Assembly (NCBI GenBank): GCA_016926975.1 | Contig: JAFGNP010000053.1 | Location: forward strand, 1-50,997 | Direction: 5' to 3' | DNA: 50,997 nt | Origin: Coriobacteriia bacterium | Lineage (GTDB): Bacteria; Actinomycetota; Coriobacteriia; Anaerosomatales; Anaerosomataceae | Shown: positions 16,592-27,039 of the stretch, in pieces | How positions within the stretch are numbered: position 1 is the stretch's first letter | Layout: each line of letters opens with the position of its first letter | Made by a program: the position numbers and the translations under genes | Notes under the pieces: generated by a model | Databases searched by the model: none | What the model was told of the DNA's origin: nothing | What the model saw: only the letters and a program-made list of their open reading frames with translations

Positions 16592-18100
16592 TCACTCCGT
16601 CCGGACCCGGTCGCCATCGGCAAGATCGGACACGCCGCTGACGATCACCTGATCGCCCTCGGCAAGGCCAGAGCGGACCTCCACCCGCGTATCCGTGAGC
16701 TGGCCTATCTTGATTTCCGTGCGCCGCGCTCGGCCGTCCTCTACCGTGAACACGTAGTGCCCGCCGTCGCCCTCTAAGAGCGCTTCCACTGGCATGGTGA
16801 TGACATCCTCGACTGTGTCGACGGCTATCTCCGCCGAGCCGTTCATCCCGAGTAGTACGGACTCCCCCGCGGCCGAGAAGACCAGACGCACGGGAAACGC
16901 CGTACCTCCCGTGGGCGTGAGAACCGATTCTATCCCGACGCGGTCGACCTCCGCTGCAAAAGTGACGTCCGCGAGCCCGTCGAGTTCCACGAGCGTCTTC
17001 ATGCCCGGCAGGACGCGGACTATGTCTGCTTCGTCCACGTTCGCCGTGAAGGCCAGCGTCTCCAGCGACACCACGGCGAATGGCGCGGCAGCGGGACTCA
17101 CCGAAGAACCTACGGTCGGCCCGCCCCCGGAGGCGGAAGCACCGGATGCCGACAGCAGTGACGCCGCACCAGAGTTAAACAGCACGATGCCGTCGATAGG
17201 AGCGACGATCTGCGTCCGGCTCAGCGTGTCGCCAGTGAGCGCACGCGCGGCGTCGGCTGCCTCGATCGCTGCGTCGGCCGAGTTCAGGGCGCTGCCGACG
17301 CTCGTAGCCCTGGAAAGCGCGTCCCGCTGGGCCACTGCGCCCAGATATGCCGCGTAGGCCTGGTCCCGGGCAACCTGTGCCGCAGCGATCGCTGCGGTGT
17401 TGTCTGCAGCTGCCAGCAGGGCGGCTAGCGCTTGTTGCGCGGACAGCAGGTTCGCCGCCGACTGGTCGCGAGTAAGCGCAAGCACCGCCAGTGTGGTCTC
17501 CAGTTCCGGCGTCTTGGGGTCGGCGGGCTGGTACACGGTCTGGTAGAAGTTGTCGTACGCAGCCTTGGCCGTCTCTGCGTTGGTTTGCGCAAGAGCCACT
17601 TTCGCCTGGGCGTCAGCGATGTCTCCCGCACTCGGCGCCCCCGCTCCGGCCAGCGCCGCCTCGTAGCGCAGGTTCGCCAGAGAGTACGATGTCCAAGCCA
17701 CGTTGACGGCCGCTTGCGCCGCCTCTACGTCACTCGAGCCGGGAGCCGACTTCACGATGGCGTCTCGCTGGGCTACCGCACCAGCGTATGCAGCCTCCGC
17801 CTGCGCCAACTGAACCTCGATCGGCCGGGCGTCCATAGTCGCGATGACTTGCCCGGCAGTCACCCTATCGCCTTCGGTCACCTCGATACTGCTGAGAGTG
17901 CCCGCGGTGGGTGGATACAGATCGACCCGTGTGTCCGCTTGCACCTGACCGGCTGCCGCAACGATGACATTGAGGTCCTCGCGCGTCACTTCGGCCAACT
18001 GGACTTCGGTCGCCTGATTGCCGGAAGTCACAAGTGCCGCCGCCACGCCTCCAACCGCCAACACCGCGATGACGGCGCCTACTACTTTGCCCTTTGACAC
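16592..18100 (-). CDS. periplasmic/extracytoplasmic adaptor protein (HlyD/MacA-like)
   Basis: This 502-residue adaptor begins with a membrane anchor at about residues 5-26. It then has one half of the barrel-sandwich (lipoyl-like) domain, seen in VDLYPPTAGTLSSIEVTEGD, and a long Ala-rich helical hairpin of about 200 residues. The second half follows at IVAPIDGIVLF, then a beta-barrel (VVSLETLAFTANVDEADIVRV) and a membrane-proximal domain near the C-terminus. The GTG start at 18098-18100 has GGAGG five bases upstream; a TTG four codons earlier overlaps that ribosome site. It is the first gene of the efflux unit with the ATPase and permease downstream, and lies 23 bp after the HAD gene. The helical hairpin is longer than in YknX-type proteins. 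Confidence 0.9.
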   Translation of the reverse strand: MSKGKVVGAVIAVLAVGGVAAALVTSGNQATEVQLAEVTREDLNVIVAAAGQVQADTRVDLYPPTAGTLSSIEVTEGDRVTAGQVIATMDARPIEVQLAQAEAAYAGAVAQRDAIVKSAPGSSDVEAAQAAVNVAWTSYSLANLRYEAALAGAGAPSAGDIADAQAKVALAQTNAETAKAAYDNFYQTVYQPADPKTPELETTLAVLALTRDQSAANLLSAQQALAALLAAADNTAAIAAAQVARDQAYAAYLGAVAQRDALSRATSVGSALNSADAAIEAADAARALTGDTLSRTQIVAPIDGIVLFNSGAASLLSASGASASGGGPTVGSSVSPAAAPFAVVSLETLAFTANVDEADIVRVLPGMKTLVELDGLADVTFAAEVDRVGIESVLTPTGGTAFPVRLVFSAAGESVLLGMNGSAEIAVDTVEDVITMPVEALLEGDGGHYVFTVEDGRARRTEIKIGQLTDTRVEVRSGLAEGDQVIVSGVSDLADGDRVRTE

Positions 18101-18123
18101 CTCGACCTCCAACGTCGGAACAG

Positions 18124-18816
18124 CTAGAACTCTATGCCGAGAAGTGGCGGAAGCGCGCCGATGTCATCGATGATCGCGTCGGGGCCTGTGGCCGCGAGTC
18201 GCTCATGGCTCGCCACGCCCCACGTTGCGGCCACCGTTGCGACCCCTGCCCCCCTACCGGATTCTATATCTGCTGGGCTGTCCCCCACATATACCGCCCG
18301 GGAAGGCTCGACTCCAAGCAGACTCGCACCGAGGACTACTGGCAGCGGGTCGGGCTTGTGGCGCGGCGTATCGTCTGCGGTGACCACCGCCTCGAAGTAA
18401 CCTCCCAGGTCGAACAGGGCAACCGCCCTCTCGGCCATCATGCGGCTCTTCGAGGTGACAATAGCCATGGGCAGCCCGGCCGACCGCAACGCCTCAAGCG
18501 TCACGATCGTGTTCGGGTACAGCAACGCCATCTCGTCGTGCGTCCTCTGGTTGAACTCGCGATACGACGCGAGGAGTCTCCGTGCGACCTCGTCGTCGTC
18601 GGTGAAGCAGTACATCTGGTTGCTCAGCGGGATGCCGACGTTGTGCAGCAGTTCCTCATCGGACAGCGACACGCCGAGCACCTCTTCGGTGGCGTGCCGG
18701 AATGATGCGAGGATGTGCGGAACAGTGTTCACGACGGTGCCGTCGAGATCGAAGAGGACCGCCTCTAGTGCAGCGAGGCGTGATACGCTGGAGGCGATAG
18801 TGTTCACGGGTGTCAT
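18124..18816 (-). CDS. HAD family phosphatase (phosphoglycolate/pyrophosphate phosphatase-like)
   Basis: The product (230 residues from this ATG) has all four HAD motifs: nucleophile DLDGT, a Ser/Thr motif in VTSKSR, the Lys of KPDPLPV and the acidic pair in YVGDSPADIESGRGAG. The helical cap between motifs I and II (about 75 residues) is that of subfamily IA, as in Gph and PpaX. The GDSPAD form is common in PpaX. The start could also be an ATG at 18840, eight codons upstream; neither has a strong ribosome site. The gene follows gyrA on the same strand after about 57 bp. The substrate is uncertain: phosphoglycolate clean-up or pyrophosphate hydrolysis would both fit. Confidence 0.88.
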   Translation of the reverse strand: MTPVNTIASSVSRLAALEAVLFDLDGTVVNTVPHILASFRHATEEVLGVSLSDEELLHNVGIPLSNQMYCFTDDDEVARRLLASYREFNQRTHDEMALLYPNTIVTLEALRSAGLPMAIVTSKSRMMAERAVALFDLGGYFEAVVTADDTPRHKPDPLPVVLGASLLGVEPSRAVYVGDSPADIESGRGAGVATVAATWGVASHERLAATGPDAIIDDIGALPPLLGIEF

Positions 18817-18873
18817 CTTAGCATCCGGACCTGGACCCATCGCAGGATCGGAACTCCAGCGACCGGGCGTGCT

Positions 18874-21435
18874 CTACTCCTCTTCGTCGAACTCTTCGCT
18901 CACCAGGTCTTCCGCTGCAGCCTCAAGGTCCGTCATCCCCGGCACCCGATCACCCGGTTCTTCTATTAAGGCCTGCTGACCGTCTACTGTCGCAGGTTTC
19001 TTCTTCTTCTTGGCGCTCACACGCGCTATCGCCGAGACCCTGTCGCTCTCGCCGACGTTCATCACTTTCACGCCCTGCGTGGAGCGGCCGAGCTGGCTGA
19101 TGTCCTCGGCCTTGACCCGAATCACGACGCCCTCTTCTGAGATCAGCATGAGCTCGTGGCCCGGCATCACGATCTTCATACCAGCCAGGCGCCCCTTCTT
19201 GGGCGTCACCTGGATCGTCTTCACGCCCATGCCACCGCGGTTCTGCATCGGATACTGATCGACAGGAGTGCGCTTCCCGTAGCCCCGCTCGGTCACGACG
19301 AAGAGCTCGGAACCCGGGTATGCGATCTCCATGCCGAGCACGCGGTCGTCGCCTTTGACGTTCATCCCGCGCACACCCATGGTGTCCCGACCCATGGGGC
19401 GGGCGTTGTCCTCGTCCCACTTGATGGCCTTGCCCTCAGCGGAGACCATCATGACCCGCTCGCCCTTGCGCACCCGTCGGACCGAGATGAGCTCGTCGTC
19501 GTCGCGCAGGTTGATTGCGATGATCCCGTCGCGTCGGCTCCGGTCGTACGCCTGGATTGCGGTCTTCTTAACCATGCCCTGCGCGGTGGCGAAGAGCAGA
19601 TACTCATCGGCCGAGAACTCCCTCGTGGTGATGACGGCAGCGATACGTTCGTCTTGCGTGAACGGAAGCAGGTTAACCGCCGCGGTGCCGCGAGAGTGCC
19701 TCGACCCTACCGGGAGCTCGTGCACCTTGAGCCTGTACACCTTGCCTCGGGTGGAGAAGAAGAGCACGTAATCGTGCGTGGAGCTGATGAACAAGTGCTC
19801 CACGAAATCGCTCTCTTTGAGATTCACGCCCGAGATACCCTTGCCACCACGCTTCTGCTGCCGGTAGGTAGCAACGGGAAGACGCTTCACATAGCCGGCC
19901 TTGGTGATAGTCACGACCATGTCTTCCTCGGCGATCAGATCCTCGACATCCAGATCGTGGGCAACGCCGGACAACTCGGTGCGGCGCTTGTTGCCGTACT
20001 TGTCTTTGATCTCGAGCATCTCATCTTTGATGATCTGAAGTACGAGCGCTGTATCGCCGAGAACTTTCTGGTACCACGCGATTTTCTCGCGCAGGTCAGC
20101 TAGCTCCTCGTCGATCTTCGAACGCTCCAGGCCGGTTAGGCGGCGAAGACGCATCTCGAGTATCGCGTCGGTCTGTGCTTCGGACAGTCCGAAGCGCTCC
20201 ATCAGGCGGGACTTCGCCTCTCCGTCATCCTGGCTGCCGCGGATGATCTTGATGACCTCGTCTATGTTGTCCAGGGCTATGACGTAGCCCTCCAGGATGT
20301 GGGCCCTCTCCTCGGCCTTCCTGAGGTCGTAGCTAGTCCGCCGGACAATGACGTCCTTCTGATGCTCCACGTAGTGGAAGAGCATCTCCTTGAGGGGCAG
20401 CTCCTTGGGCACGCCGTCGACAAGGGCAAGCTGGATGATGCCCATGCCGGTCTCCAGCGGGGTGTGCTTGTACAGCTTGTTCATCACCACTTGCGGAATA
20501 GCGATCTGCTTCAGTTCGACCACGATCCGCATGCCCTTGCGGTCCGACTCGTCGCGAAGGTCCGAGATCTCGGGCAGCTTCTTCTCTCGCACGAGTTCGG
20601 CGATCTTCGTCACGAGTTTCGACTTGTTCACCGCGTATGGGATCTCGGTGATGATGATTCGCATCCGCCCGGTGGAGGTCTGCTCGGCATATGCCTTGCC
20701 CCGCACCTTGATGGAACCGCGGCCCGTTTCGTAGGCCGACTGGATCCCCTCGCGCCCCATGATGACCCCGCCGGTCGGAAAGTCCGGGCCGGGCAGGTGC
20801 TCCATCAGACCTTCGGTGGAGATACCAGGGTCATCGATCAGCGCACATGTGGCGTCGATGACTTCTCCCAGATTGTGAGGAAGGATGTTCGTGGCCATGC
20901 CCACCGCGATACCTGCCGAGCCGTTCACCAGCAGGTTCGGGTATCTGGAAGGGAGCACGAGCGGTTCGGTCAGAGACTCGTCGTAGTTCGGACCGAAGTC
21001 CACCGTCTCCTTCTCCAGGTCACGCAACAGCTCCATAGCCGGTTTTGCTAGACGAGACTCCGTATAGCGCATCGCAGCCGCCGAGTCCCCGTCGACGGAA
21101 CCGAAGTTCCCGTGACCGTCCACGAGCGGGGCGCGCATCGAGAAGTCCTGCGCCATGCGCACCATCGTGTCGTACACGGCGCTGTCGCCATGCGGGTGGT
21201 ACTTGCCGATGACTTCACCGACGGTCCATGCGGACTTCTTGTACGCCCGTGTAGGCGTGAGGCCCGACTCGTGCATCGCGTAGAGGATGCGGCGGTGCAC
21301 CGGCTTGAGCCCGTCGCGCACGTCCGGCAGCGCACGAGCCACTATGACGCTCATCGAGTACTCGAGGAACGATCGCCTCAGCTCGTCTTCTATGTCGACT
21401 GGCATAACGCTGGATGCCATTGCTTCCTCGGTCAC
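18874..21435 (-). CDS. gyrA: DNA gyrase subunit A
   Basis: The 853-residue protein is the DNA-breaking and rejoining subunit of gyrase, which introduces negative supercoils as an A2B2 complex with GyrB. The catalytic tyrosine is Tyr124 in AAMRYTE. The quinolone-resistance region reads [14 protein letters not shown], with Ser85 and Asp89 at the positions equal to E. coli Ser83 and Asp87, so no classical resistance change is present. The GyrA box is QQKRGGKG, followed by the beta-pinwheel C-terminal domain and an acidic tail rich in Glu. The start is GTG at 21433-21435, nine bases after AGGAG. A small membrane-protein gene separates it from gyrB. Confidence 0.98.
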   Translation of the reverse strand: MTEEAMASSVMPVDIEDELRRSFLEYSMSVIVARALPDVRDGLKPVHRRILYAMHESGLTPTRAYKKSAWTVGEVIGKYHPHGDSAVYDTMVRMAQDFSMRAPLVDGHGNFGSVDGDSAAAMRYTESRLAKPAMELLRDLEKETVDFGPNYDESLTEPLVLPSRYPNLLVNGSAGIAVGMATNILPHNLGEVIDATCALIDDPGISTEGLMEHLPGPDFPTGGVIMGREGIQSAYETGRGSIKVRGKAYAEQTSTGRMRIIITEIPYAVNKSKLVTKIAELVREKKLPEISDLRDESDRKGMRIVVELKQIAIPQVVMNKLYKHTPLETGMGIIQLALVDGVPKELPLKEMLFHYVEHQKDVIVRRTSYDLRKAEERAHILEGYVIALDNIDEVIKIIRGSQDDGEAKSRLMERFGLSEAQTDAILEMRLRRLTGLERSKIDEELADLREKIAWYQKVLGDTALVLQIIKDEMLEIKDKYGNKRRTELSGVAHDLDVEDLIAEEDMVVTITKAGYVKRLPVATYRQQKRGGKGISGVNLKESDFVEHLFISSTHDYVLFFSTRGKVYRLKVHELPVGSRHSRGTAAVNLLPFTQDERIAAVITTREFSADEYLLFATAQGMVKKTAIQAYDRSRRDGIIAINLRDDDELISVRRVRKGERVMMVSAEGKAIKWDEDNARPMGRDTMGVRGMNVKGDDRVLGMEIAYPGSELFVVTERGYGKRTPVDQYPMQNRGGMGVKTIQVTPKKGRLAGMKIVMPGHELMLISEEGVVIRVKAEDISQLGRSTQGVKVMNVGESDRVSAIARVSAKKKKKPATVDGQQALIEEPGDRVPGMTDLEAAAEDLVSEEFDEEE

Positions 21436-21451
21436 TTAGGGCATCTCCTCA

Positions 21452-21985
21452 TCACTGGTGGTACTTGCGGAACAACATGACTGCGCCCCCGATGAATCCG
21501 AGGCCGGTCAGAAACACCATGAACGACATCGTGGCGGCCAGCATAGTAGCCGATGCGTTCGACGACCGCGCGTCCCCGAAGAGCAAAGTCGCCTGCACGA
21601 GAATGACGATGCCCGTCGCGGACATGAACCCTATCACGCCGTTGACCAACCCGATGTTCACCGGCTTCACCGGCGATTCCTCGCCGCGCAGCTGGATCAG
21701 CATGGCGTCGATCCGCGCTTCCGGAACCGCCTCCGCTGCCCCGGCCGTCTCTGCTGGGTCCTGCGCCACCGGTGTATCGAGCATCTCTGCGGCGTCCGGC
21801 TCTTCCTGCTCCGGCGCCATCCCGGCGCCTTCTTCTGCCACAGCAGTCTCTTCGCGCACTTGTCTTAGAGCCGCTTCCAGCTCCCGGCGCGCCCTCTCCT
21901 CTTCCTGCTCCTTCCGGAACCGCTCGAATGCTTCTCGCTCCCATGGCGGGGGCTCGAAACGCGGCTTCGGTTCTTCGGCTGCCAT
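21452..21985 (-). CDS. small membrane protein between gyrB and gyrA
   Basis: This 177-residue protein is not recognised. Residues 1-55 are strongly charged and likely helical (WEREAFERFRKEQEEERARR), 56-105 are acidic and Ala/Glu-rich, and two hydrophobic segments follow at about 111-135 and 147-169, ending in RKYHQ. The charged half would face the cytoplasm. The ATG at 21983-21985 has GGAGG seven bases upstream. It lies 27 bp after gyrB and 16 bp before gyrA, so it must be co-transcribed with both. No motif indicates an enzyme. It is interesting because gyrB and gyrA are usually adjacent in actinobacteria. Confidence 0.8.
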   Translation of the reverse strand: MAAEEPKPRFEPPPWEREAFERFRKEQEEERARRELEAALRQVREETAVAEEGAGMAPEQEEPDAAEMLDTPVAQDPAETAGAAEAVPEARIDAMLIQLRGEESPVKPVNIGLVNGVIGFMSATGIVILVQATLLFGDARSSNASATMLAATMSFMVFLTGLGFIGGAVMLFRKYHQ

Positions 21986-22012
21986 CCGGTGCCTCCGACG
22001 GGGTCACACTAC

Positions 22013-24001
<1,989 letters not shown>

Positions 24002-24007
24002 TCAAGT

Positions 24008-24023
24008 ATACCACAAGTGGTAT
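24008..24023. promoter_or_regulatory. palindrome upstream of gyrB (candidate operator)
   Basis: ATACCACAAGTGGTAT is a perfect inverted repeat with 7-bp arms and a 2-bp centre. It touches the dciA stop codon and lies 88 bp upstream of the gyrB start. On the minus strand a TATACT -10-like hexamer overlaps its downstream edge, so a bound protein could block or position RNA polymerase. The binding protein is unknown. Confidence 0.4.
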
Positions 24024-24592
24024 TACAAGCTGACACCCGGGAGCCCGCTGCGAGGCTCCTCGACTGCCCTTTCGGCTGCCTTCATCCGCTTGCCCTTCTT
24101 GAGCTCCAGGTCCTTCGTCATGACCCTCAATACGACCTCCCGTAGCTCCGGGTTCTTTATGGCTGCGGCCACATGGGCGACCTGCTCTTGCTCGGTTGCG
24201 TCTAGAGGCTCCGGGCTGATGTCGTCAGGTGTGTAGAACTCGTCCGTGTCGGCCGAGCCGACCTCCCAGACGATCGCTTCCTCCACCTTGCGCGACACAG
24301 TGAACCTCAGCGCCCTAACCGTATTCTCACCCAGACGCGCGTTGATTGCGTCCAGAAGATCACCCGACATCAACGTGAGCTGATTGGCCCACGCCGCGCT
24401 GTCCACGAACACGACGAGTTCGCGGTCTTCTCTCATCGCGAAACCCCGCGTGTGCTGAGCTATCTCGTCCCCGGCGATGGAACTCCAGGCGCTGACCGCC
24501 TTGGCGCCGTGCCGCTTGCCGGACTTGTCAGCTCTTCTGATCACACCCTCCGCGACATCTCCAAGACCTAAGGTCTTTCTTGAGCGCGCCAC
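24023..24592 (-). CDS. dciA: DciA family protein (DUF721), replicative helicase loader
   Basis: This 189-residue protein carries the DUF721/DciA domain in its first 100 residues, including WSSIAGDEIAQHTR and the LVVFVDSAAWANQLTLM block, and then a charged, probably disordered tail. DciA is the ancestral loader or operator of the DnaB helicase in bacteria lacking DnaC or DnaI. The start is GTG at 24590-24592, sharing one base with the recF stop (TAGTG), so the two are translationally coupled. Its place between recF and gyrB is the usual one in actinobacteria. The C-terminal third (about 120-189) is poorly conserved in the family. Confidence 0.9.
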   Translation of the reverse strand: MARSRKTLGLGDVAEGVIRRADKSGKRHGAKAVSAWSSIAGDEIAQHTRGFAMREDRELVVFVDSAAWANQLTLMSGDLLDAINARLGENTVRALRFTVSRKVEEAIVWEVGSADTDEFYTPDDISPEPLDATEQEQVAHVAAAIKNPELREVVLRVMTKDLELKKGKRMKAAERAVEEPRSGLPGVSL

Positions 24593-25695
24593 TATGAAGT
24601 CGCCCCCAGTGAGACCACACGCGCCTCCTTGAGCATCGCCGAATCGAAGTATCCTGTTGTAGTGGTGGTCACGAGAGTCTGCACGTCTCGTTGCACGAGG
24701 TCGGTCAGCGCTCGGCGACGGACCTCATCAAGCTCGGACATTACGTCATCGAGCAGCAGAACCGGCATCCTTTTCAAGACGTCGGCCACAACGGCCACCT
24801 CGGCCCACTTCCAGGCTAGCGAGATTGTTCGTTGCTGCCCCTGACTTGCATAGGCGCGCGCATCCCGTCCGTTGATAAGGAACGCAATGTCGTCTCTGTG
24901 AGGGCCCACGAGTGTGATCTTCCGCGCCCGTTCTTCTTCCCTGCGAAGGCCGAGTTGTGCGACAAGCGCTTCTCTTGCCCGCTCCTCCCCCACACGATCC
25001 CCCGGGCTCCCGCAGTCGATGCCGCACTTGTCCAAGACTCGCACATCGAGCGTCTCCCCACCAGCAAGATGATCGTATACCGGCGCAGCTGCATCGAGGA
25101 TTCGGCTGGTGAGCCTCCTGCGATGTACGTGGAGTGTGGCTCCGAGCGAGACCAACTGTTCGTCCCAGGGTTCAAGCGACGCGGCGGATCCGTCTTCCCT
25201 CAGGACCACATTCCTTTGCCGGACCACGCGTGTGTAGTCGCGCCTGATCGCCCCGTATGTGGCCGACAACTGCTCGCCTAATCCATCAATCGCAGACCGA
25301 CGCTTCTCCGCAGGTCCCTTCGCAAGCGCAAGGTCATCCGGAGTGAAAGCCACCACTGGAACGAACCGTGTCGCGTCCACGGTCCGTCGCTTGGCAACCC
25401 CTCCAACCTCCCATGCCCTGGTCCCAGCAGACTCGACCGTCAAGCCCACCTCAGTGTGCGAGCCCTCGCCTTCGGCTGTCATGGACACGGTTGCCCTGTC
25501 GGATCCCCAACGCACGAGGTCCTCCCACCGGGAGCCCCTGAATGACATTCCTGTCGAGACAAGCTGAGCTGCTTCGAGAACGTTCGTCTTCCCGGTAGCG
25601 TTTCCACCCACGAATACGGTCAGAGCCGAGTCGGGCTCGATCTCCCAGCGCGTGTAGTTGCGGAAGTCGTGTAGTTCCAGCCGGGAGATACGCAC
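24592..25695 (-). CDS. recF: DNA replication/repair protein RecF
   Basis: This 367-residue SMC-like ATPase acts with RecO and RecR to load RecA at single-stranded gaps. Walker A is GGNATGKTN (about residues 31-39), the ABC-like signature lies in SQGQQRTISLAWK, and Walker B is LLLDDVMSELD. LVGPHRDDIAFL is a family block. The start is GTG at 25693-25695, 15 bp after the dnaN stop; no strong ribosome site is visible, so it may depend on coupling from dnaN. The length is normal for RecF. Confidence 0.97.
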   Translation of the reverse strand: MRISRLELHDFRNYTRWEIEPDSALTVFVGGNATGKTNVLEAAQLVSTGMSFRGSRWEDLVRWGSDRATVSMTAEGEGSHTEVGLTVESAGTRAWEVGGVAKRRTVDATRFVPVVAFTPDDLALAKGPAEKRRSAIDGLGEQLSATYGAIRRDYTRVVRQRNVVLREDGSAASLEPWDEQLVSLGATLHVHRRRLTSRILDAAAPVYDHLAGGETLDVRVLDKCGIDCGSPGDRVGEERAREALVAQLGLRREEERARKITLVGPHRDDIAFLINGRDARAYASQGQQRTISLAWKWAEVAVVADVLKRMPVLLLDDVMSELDEVRRRALTDLVQRDVQTLVTTTTTGYFDSAMLKEARVVSLGATS

Positions 25696-25710
25696 GCCTA
25701 CAGTCGCCGA

Positions 25711-26811
25711 CTAACCGAGACGGACCGGCATCAGGAGGTATACGAAGCCGTCACCCTTGCCAGGCTTAAGCACTCCCGGCTTAAGGGGACTGCTCACCTC
25801 AAGGGCGACAGTGTCCCCCTCCGCCACAGAGACACCATCAAGCAGGTATGCGTGATTGAACGCGATCTCGACATCCTCGCCATCCGGTACCACTTGGATG
25901 TCTTCGCTGGCGTCACCGACATCTTGTGTGGCGGCAGAGAGTGTGAGGGTGTGTTCCGCCGCAGAGATCTTCACGCGGAGAGGTGTGCTGTGTTGGGCCA
26001 TCAAGGAGACTCTCTTCACGGCTTCCAACAACTCAACCCTGTCCACTACTGCTCTTGTGGAGTGTTCTTTTGGCAGTAGTTGGCGATAGTTGGGGAACGA
26101 ACCCTCTATCCTTCTTGAGATGAAAGTCGTGTCGCCGAAGGTGAAGATCACTTGGTTCTCTGAAACTCCTAGAGACACAGATTCTGCGGAACCTGCAAGC
26201 TTCGCCACGTCCTCCATGGCTTTGCCGGGCACGACCAATTCTATGTCATCGCCGACACCTTCGACTTCCACCTCTCCAACACAGAGGCGATACGAGTCTG
26301 TTGCGACCATTCGAAGCATTCCCGCTTCGATCATCACAAGCATTCCTGTAAGAATCGGACGAGTCTCATCCCTGCTCACGGAACGCGACACTTGATGGAC
26401 TAGATGGGAGAAAACCTCACTTGGCACCGATATCGTCTGGTTAGCATTCACTTCCGGGAACTTAGGATAGTCTTCTGGCGCGAGAGTCTTCATCGAGAAA
26501 GACGACTGTCCACAGACTACTTGCGCTGTCCTTTTCTCGTTTGTGGTCACAGTGACCGCTGCTTCCGGAAGACTCCTTACAACATCGGTCAGCAGTTTAC
26601 CTGGTAAAACACTATTCCCTGGCGTTTCAACCCTCGCCTTACATGAAGTCTTGATGGACACCTCTAGATCAGTGGCCTGAAAGACCACCGTATCTTCGTT
26701 TGTCGACACATGTATCCCTGACAAGATAGGAAGCGTGGTCCTTGAAGACAGCCCTCGGGATACCACGGATAGAGCATCAAGCAGCTCTCCGCGTGCGATC
26801 GAGATCTTCAT
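25711..26811 (-). CDS. dnaN: DNA polymerase III sliding clamp (beta subunit)
   Basis: The 366-residue protein has the three-domain clamp layout. The ring dimer encircles DNA and tethers the polymerase, and also binds DnaA regulators and repair enzymes. Recognisable blocks are the N-terminal MKISIARGELLDALSVVSRGLSSRTTLPILSG region, RPILTGMLVMIE in the middle domain, and the C-terminal PVRLG end that forms part of the binding pocket (usually MPMRL). The ATG at 26809-26811 is preceded by AGAAGGGG. It lies 228 bp downstream of dnaA, and that gap contains several near-consensus DnaA boxes. Confidence 0.98.
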   Translation of the reverse strand: MKISIARGELLDALSVVSRGLSSRTTLPILSGIHVSTNEDTVVFQATDLEVSIKTSCKARVETPGNSVLPGKLLTDVVRSLPEAAVTVTTNEKRTAQVVCGQSSFSMKTLAPEDYPKFPEVNANQTISVPSEVFSHLVHQVSRSVSRDETRPILTGMLVMIEAGMLRMVATDSYRLCVGEVEVEGVGDDIELVVPGKAMEDVAKLAGSAESVSLGVSENQVIFTFGDTTFISRRIEGSFPNYRQLLPKEHSTRAVVDRVELLEAVKRVSLMAQHSTPLRVKISAAEHTLTLSAATQDVGDASEDIQVVPDGEDVEIAFNHAYLLDGVSVAEGDTVALEVSSPLKPGVLKPGKGDGFVYLLMPVRLG

Positions 26812-26879
26812 GCTGCGCCCCTTCTCTATGTCTGAATGTATATCTATCTAGTAACCGTAGTAATAAGGCCTGTGCAGAC

Positions 26880-26991
26880 TGTGGATTGAGCCAGTCTGTG
26901 CAGGTGACAACCGTAAACTCTTTTGTGCCCTACTTGTGGGGGAACTGTACCGGTTTCTCCACATTTCCACAGCCGAGAGATCATATCCACA
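26880..26991. other. DnaA-box cluster between dnaA and dnaN
   Basis: The 228-bp dnaA-dnaN gap is comparatively AT-rich. It holds TTCTCCACA (26955-26963), ATTTCCACA (26963-26971), ATATCCACA (26983-26991) and TGTGGATTG (26880-26888), each one or two bases from the DnaA box TTATCCACA. It may be the second half of a bipartite origin or an autoregulatory site for dnaN. Confidence 0.55.
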
Positions 26992-27039
26992 AAGAAACCT
27001 ACCTTTCCCCATCCCTACTAACACAATCTAAACAGGTTG

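Noticed and set aside
19156-20103. 315-codon plus-strand frame inside gyrA
   Set aside because: Antisense shadow; gyrA is conserved over the whole stretch.
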